Assembly: GCF_004193775.1 (NCBI RefSeq)
Contig: NC_041016.1
Location: 33,651,511-33,715,510 of the forward strand
Direction of reading: 5' to 3'
Origin: Glycine soja
Lineage: Eukaryota; Streptophyta; Magnoliopsida; Fabales; Fabaceae
Length of the DNA stretch: 64,000 nucleotides
Shown: one piece after another, positions 58,672 to 64,000 of the stretch
How positions within the stretch are numbered: position 1 is the first letter of the stretch
Layout: every line of letters begins with the position of its first letter
Made by a program: the position numbers and the translations under genes
Notes under the pieces: generated by a model
Told to the model about the DNA's origin: nothing
What the model saw: only the letters and a program-made list of their open reading frames with translations
The model's database searches: none

Positions 58672-61600
58672 ATGGGGCAGATGGCTACTCAGTTGAACCA
58701 AGCTCAGTCCCAAAATTCTAACAAATTGCCTTCACAAATTGTGCAGAATCCAAAGAATGTGAGTGCCATCACCTTGAGGTCTAGAAAGCCAATTGAAGTC
58801 CCTCCACCAGTAGTAGCACCTGCACTTGAACCTGTCAAACTTCATTCTACAACTGAAAAAGAGGATGAGCTAGCTGCACAAAAGAGAAAGCTTCTTGATC
58901 ATGAGGGAGCTAAAAATTTTTTTCATGTAGGTGGACCTTCTTCTAGTAGTTCTGACTTGCAGCAGCCTCCTATCCCTCTTCCATTTCCACCTAGAGTAAT
59001 TCCAAACAAAAAGAGGGAAGAAGTGGATAAGGAGATCTTGGAGACCTTCAGGAAAGTAGAGGTGAACATACCTCTGCTAGATGCCATCAAGCAAATTCCA
59101 AGATATGCCAAGTTTCTAAAGGAGCTGTGCACCCACAAAAGGAGGCTCAAAGGCAATGAAAGGATTAGCATGGATAGAAATGTGTTAGCATTGATAGGTA
59201 AATCTGTTCCTCACATTCCTAAGAAATGTAAGGACCCAGGTACTTTCTGTATACCTTGCATTATTGGGAACACCAAATTTGAGAATGCCATGCTAGATCT
59301 AGGAGCATTAGTTAGTGTCATGCCTCTGTCCATTTTCACTTATTTATCTCTTGGACCTTTGCAACCTACGGGTGTGGTGATTCAATTGGCAAATAGAAGT
59401 GTTGCTCACCCCACAGGTTTCATAGAGGATGTGTTGGTTCAGGTTGGTGAATGAAATTCTGATACCAATGACAGATGTCGTACCGGATGTCACGACATCA
59501 CGCTTCAGAACATGCAGATGATGTTTGACAGTATGAACAGATTAAACAAGTAAATAACACAAGAAAATTGTTAACCCAGTTCGGTGCAACGTCACCTACA
59601 TCTGGGGGCTACCAAGCCAGGGAGGAAATCCACTAAAATAGTGTTAGTTCGAAGATCTAACAGCCACTGTTTACAACCTTCTCACCTAACCACTACCCGT
59701 GCAACCTCTACCTAAGAGCCACTCTTAGATATGAGAACCCCTCTCACTCCCTCTCAATCACTCTCCCGTGTTTACAAATAAATCAAAGACACACCAGAGA
59801 TTGCTCTCTGAACAAAAGAGATCAACTCTACACACTCAGGTCCAACACTTGATGTTAGGGTAACATCAAGGTGGCTCACAAAACACTCAAGTCCCAAAAC
59901 TCACAAAATAACTCTTCAATCCCGGACTTGGTCGAAAACTCGTGCAGCCTTCATGTTTATATAGCAGTGTGCGTATCTGGGCTGCAACAACTTGCGCTGG
60001 ATAAGATCTATCATTCTCCTGAAAAATCTGCACTTAAAGATCTAAAAGATAAAGTTTGATCTTTTAGTTTTTATCTTTAATCTCTAATCCCTGAACGAAC
60101 TATTCAAGTTTGTAATTCGAACTTTAATTATCTTTTAATTCGTTCCTAAAGATAGATCGTCTAATCTGTTGCTAACTGCACAATAATCTGTTAAAGATAT
60201 AACAGATTTATGTGTCCAGTATTTTCGGGCAGGATGTCCTGGACATTGTATCCGACATCGTGGATCCTGCAGCTTCAATTCTTCATTTGACATTTTATCT
60301 TGCCTTGTGCATTGTGGAGCCCAATCTGATTCCTTGACATAACGTTGGACATCATGTGCAGCAACTCCAGCTTTCCTTCATTGTCTAAGTGCTTATGTTT
60401 TAACAAAATTTTAGCCAATCTTTTAAAACTCAGTAGAGCTAAGCACTAACAGTGAACTTATTTTTCCTGCTGATTTTTATGTTCTTGATATGGAAGAGGG
60501 ATTTTCCCATGGTTCAGTTCCAATTATTTTAGGCAGACCATTTATGAAAACAGCCCAAACCAAGATAGATGTTTATGGTGGCACATTGTCTATGGAATTT
60601 AGTGATATTGTTGTTCATTTTAACATTCTTGATGCCATGAAACATCCATCTGAGGATCATTCTATTTTTTGTGTTGAGATACTTGATGAGATTGTTGATG
60701 ATTATATGTTTGATTTTGATTCTCTTCATGGTAGGAAACATCCATTTTTATCTGATCTGCATACTTGTCATTCCTCATGCATTGAATCTAAATCTGAGTT
60801 TGAATTTGATCTTGTATCTGATTTTTATGCTGAGAGTAAATTTGAATTTGAGTCTGGTTTTGATTTTCTAGGTGTTGTATCTCTTGATGTTGATTTTTTA
60901 GAGTCAGAATGCACTAACCATGTTGCAGGAAGTACATATACTTCTGACTTGCTTTATGAGGTGCAGGTTGAGGAACCCTCCTCTTCTTCTCCTACCCTGG
61001 TTCCTCCCATTGTTCAGCCACCACCCACACCAGAGTTGAAGCCCTTACCAACAAACCTCAAGTATGCTTACTTGGAGGACAAGGAAAAATTTCCAGTGGT
61101 CATCTCTGCCTCCCTTGCTGTTGAGCAAGAGGAGAAGTTGTTGCTAGTGCTCAAGAAGCACAAGAAAGCCATTGGATGGACTTTAGCAGACATTCTTGGT
61201 ATTAGCCCATCTACCTGCATGCATAGGATACTTTTAAAGGATGGAGCTAAGCCAGTGAGGCAGCCACAACGGTGACTCAACCCCATCATTCTAGATGTGG
61301 TGAAAAAGGAGGTGACCAAGCTCTTGCAAGCTGGAATCATCTACCCCATTTATGACAGCCAGTGGGTGAGTCCAGTCCAAGTGGTTCCTAAGAAGACAGG
61401 TCTCACAGTGATCAAGAATGAGAGGGATGAGCTTATCCCCACAAGAGTGCAGAACAATTGGTGAGTCTGCATTGTTTATAGGAGACTGAACCAGGCAACC
61501 AGAAAAGATCAATTTCCCCTGCCATTCATTGATCAAATTCTTGAGCGCTTGGCAGGTAAGTCTCATTACTGTTTTCTTGATGGTTTTTCTGGTTATTTAC

Positions 61601-62050
61601 AAATTCATATTGCTCCTGAGGATCAAGAAAATACCACATTCACTTGTCCCTTTGGCCTATGCAACGCCCCTGCTACCTTCCAGCAGTGTATGCTTAGCAT
61701 TTTTAGTGACTTTTTAGAGAGTTGCATAAAGGTGTTTATGGATGATTTTACTGTTTATGGATCCTCTTTTGATGCATGTTTGGATAGTCTGGATAGAGTT
61801 CTTAATAGATGCATTGAAACTAACCTTGTGCTGAATTTTGAAAAATGTCACTTCATGGTAGAACAAGGTATAGTTTTAGGGCATATCATTTCCAGTAGGG
61901 GCATAGAGGTAGACCCTACAAAGATAGCTGTTATTTCACAATTGCCTTACCCCTCTTGCATGTGAGAGGTTCGTTCTTTTCTTGGCCATGCAAGATTTTA
62001 TAGGCGCTTTATCAGGGACTTTAGCAAAGTGGCCCTTCCACTATCTAATC
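58672..62050 (+). pseudogene. Element D protease and reverse transcriptase, interrupted by an insertion
   Basis: The frame 58672-59451 contains the Gag-protease linker and protease site LDLGALVSVMPLSIF (about 59292-59336). It is interrupted by a 1000-bp insertion (59452-60451) and resumes at once with protease C-terminus (SVPIILGRPFMKTA) and the RT N-terminus (HKKAIGWTLADI). Stops occur at 61273 (TGA) and about 61462 (TGA). RT continues with VVYRRLN-like, GKSHYCFLDGFSGY, FMDDFTVYG (catalytic, about 61735-61761) and ends with a TGA at 61963, then [17 protein letters not shown] until 62050, where another repeat begins. A short deletion removes part of FGTFAYRRMPFGL-like sequence near 61655. RNase H and integrase are not in the window. 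Confidence 0.9.
59452..60451 (-). mobile_element. 1000-bp LTR-type insertion in element D, TSD GTGAA
   Basis: The block runs TGAAATTC...GCACTAACA and is flanked by GTGAA at 59447-59451 and 60452-60456; removing it with one repeat restores the host pol frame. It has TG...CA ends, a TTTATATAG box (59957-59965, plus strand) and the sequence AACCCAGTTCGGTGCAACG, which I associate with copia LTRs. Near its left end is TCTGATACCA, complementary in sense to a tRNA-Met primer site, about 17 bases inside the boundary. There is no coding frame. It is a solo LTR or a very short non-autonomous element. Confidence 0.8.
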
Positions 62051-62905
62051 TGATATAAGCTCCATTGGAGCTTGTAGGCCTAGGATCTTCTTCATCAATG
62101 GATTCCTTTTCTTCTTGGAAGATGAATGACAGCGGAATGGAGAAGGAAGAGAGAGAGGAGACTCCACTTCAAGGAGAAGATGAGTCTAGAAGAAGCTCAC
62201 CACCATAGAAGGCCATGGATAAGAGCTTGGAGGAAGAAGGAGATGAATGAAGGGAGAGGGAGAGAAGAGCACGAAATTTTGTGCTCCAAATGAGCTTTGA
62301 AATCTGAAGTTTAATATTCAAATGATCAAAGTTGAAAAAAATGCACACACATGACCTCTATTTATAGCCTAAGTGTCACAAAAATTGGAAGGAAATTTGA
62401 ATTTCAATTCAAATTTCACTTGAATTTGAAATTGAATCTGTGGAGCCAAACTTTGGAGCCAAAATTTCACTAATTATGATTAGTGAATTTTAGTTATGGT
62501 TCAGCCCACTAATCCAAGATCAATTCCGAGATTCTCCACTAAGTGTGCTTAGGTGTCATGAGACATGTAAAGCATGAAGGACATGTACAAAGTGTGACTA
62601 TATGATGTGGCAATGGGGTGTAGTAAGCAAATGCTCACCTCCCCCTCTAAAATTTAATTGGATTGGGCTTCTACCAATTCAATTAAATTTATTTCCAACC
62701 ACACACGTCAAATATTCACTTAGTGCATGTGAAATTACAAAACTACTCATAATACAAAAACTAGTCTAGGTGCCCTAAAATACAAGGGCTGAAAATTCCT
62801 ATATTTCTAAGGTACCCTACCTACATTATGGAGCCCTAAATACAAGGCCCAAAAATAATGAAACCTTAATCTAATATTTACAAAGATAAGTGGGCTCGTA
62901 CTTAG
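62051..62905 (-). repeat. LTR-like dispersed repeat, copy 2, truncated
   Basis: This aligns with 3421-4236. It begins TGATATAAGCTCC inside the RT/RNase H region of element D (five bases TAATC just outside) and stops at 62905, where a gypsy LTR begins with TGATGTGCC. Part of the repeat that follows in copy 1 is therefore expected on the far side of that LTR element, outside the window. No coding content. Confidence 0.75.
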
Positions 62906-64000
62906 TGATGTGCCATCATTTTCTTCTATTTTCTAAACCCTTTTTGCACCATTTTAATTACTGATTGGTCTTAATTGTCAATTAATTAGGCAATTTTATT
63001 ATTTGGGCTCATTTAGCTAATTTGATGTTTTTAATCTAATTTCAGGAATTAATGAAACATTGGGCTTAATCCGGATTTTGGTTGTGGACTTGAAGAGGGC
63101 AATTAAAGCAGCGCTTACCTTAGTTAATTTCTAATTAGGAAATTTCGCAATTTTATTTTATGTGGTTCAGTGTTTATTTCGTTTTGGGCCAGAGTATTGT
63201 AATAGGGCCCAGTGACTTTGAGTGACTCTTTTTTTAAATAGTAGCCTTGGGACTCGTGCAAGGCTATTCTGTTATGCCATTCATTATTCAGAGCTGTGTT
63301 TAGGGTTTTACGTTTTTCTGCTTGGATGCTACTGTTCACGTAATGCAATTTTCCATTTCCTGCTTCTAATTACAATTTCGTTCTTGTTTCTTCTTCTACT
63401 TTCATTACGTTTCTGTTTTCATTTTCGTTTCTGTCTCATTTACGTTTCTGTTTATTTACGTTTCTGCTTCATGTTTCATTTACGTTTTCTGTTTGAATCT
63501 ATGGAAGGCTAAATATTCTGGTGTTGTTTCCTTCTGAAGACGAAGCCCAACTCTCTTTGAGGTTTCATTTATAATGTGGTTCCCTGGCAATTTTCCCTTC
63601 ACCAGTTAACCCAAATTCGTGAACATTAATCAGTGCACGCTTCGTGTTTGATTAATTGCCTCTGAGCCTAACTTGCGTTCATGCTTAATGGACGAAGGGC
63701 TAACTGGTGTATGTGGTGCCTAATCACGTATTGACAACCCTAAGTTGATTTTCGCTTAGTAAATTGAAATAGGGTTGGATAAATGCTTAACTGTTAGGGA
63801 CGAATTCTCCATAACCCAGGATAAGAGAATGACTTCTGAATCGGAGGAAACAACCCATTTTTAATATTATTAGTTTCGTATTCCAGTTTACTTTTTCTGC
63901 TCCTTAAATCACAAAACAACAAACCCCCCCATCGTTACTGTTACTGCAAGTATATTATGAACATTTGGTTTATCATTGCTCGTTGGGAAACGACCTAGGA
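62906..64000 (+). repeat. LTR of Athila-like element H, cut by the window edge
   Basis: It begins TGATGTGCCATCATTTTC and follows the LTR of element D throughout (CACCATTTTAATTACTGATT, TAATTGTCAA, GGGTTTTA, ATGCTTAATGG, GACGACCTAGGA-like at the end) with many substitutions and indels. The last bases correspond to about 56350 in the D LTR, so roughly 55 bases are missing beyond the edge. The divergence shows it belongs to another element, not the 3' LTR of D. Five bases CTTAG (62901-62905) are the likely left target site. Confidence 0.85.

Noticed and set aside
62906..64000. Reading this LTR as the 3' LTR of element D
   Set aside because: It differs from D's 5' LTR far more than two LTRs of one young element would, and it interrupts another repeat (62051-62905) that itself sits inside D's pol.

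Overview
The window is plant nuclear DNA, almost certainly from a legume and most likely soybean (Glycine). That assignment is an inference. It rests on AT-rich, intron-bearing sequence, plant-type LTR retrotransposons with tRNA-Met and tRNA-Asp primer-binding sites, and repeat words I associate with soybean (the TGGTAATCGATTACCA palindrome and the GCTTAGCG word). I see no bacterial, organellar or viral-vector sequence, no tRNA or rRNA gene and no CRISPR array.

Only one ordinary host gene is clear: a nine-exon minus-strand gene (14932-23470) for a coiled-coil protein of the Arabidopsis At4g15545/At1g16520 family (NAI2-interacting, NAIP-like). All its splice sites are GT-AG and the exon lengths keep one reading frame. 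Its second intron is about 6 kb because it holds a decayed hAT transposon and a scrap of a copia element.

The rest is transposable-element stratigraphy. 1-1688: 5' end of a minus-strand copia element with an undamaged gag-protease frame running off the left edge. 1690-4300: an LTR unit with no coding capacity, present again at 62 kb. 6570-6841: a MULE-type MITE. 8387-13260: a decayed minus-strand copia element with target-site duplication CCTAT. 13300-14400: a LINE remnant. 14498-14680: a small MITE. 24393-33310: an 8.9 kb MULE-type element with 9-bp target-site duplications, carrying a broken plant-mobile-domain gene that was itself invaded by a chromovirus-LTR-like unit with an intact acidic ORF. 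33415-34343: an inverted-repeat element. 34447-35160: a replication-protein-A-like remnant. 36100-64000: a dense nest of Ty3/gypsy elements of Athila/Calypso type, with chromovirus and Tat-like gag fragments.

In the right half the order of insertion can be read. A plus-strand Athila-like gag (38 kb) was invaded by a minus-strand element (39093 on). A minus-strand element (50.1-55.3 kb) was invaded at 55280 by a plus-strand relative. That relative took a 1000-bp copia-type LTR unit at 59452 and another LTR at 62051, which was in turn invaded by a further gypsy LTR at 62906. The gypsy pol frames are broken mainly by nonsense codons, several explicable as C-to-T changes, as expected for heavily methylated plant repeats.

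I did not find a clearly new biological system. The observations most worth following are the hairpin-word array between pol and the 3' ORF of an Athila-like element, the plant-mobile-domain MULE and its matching MITE, and the acidic ORF inside the LTR-like insertion.
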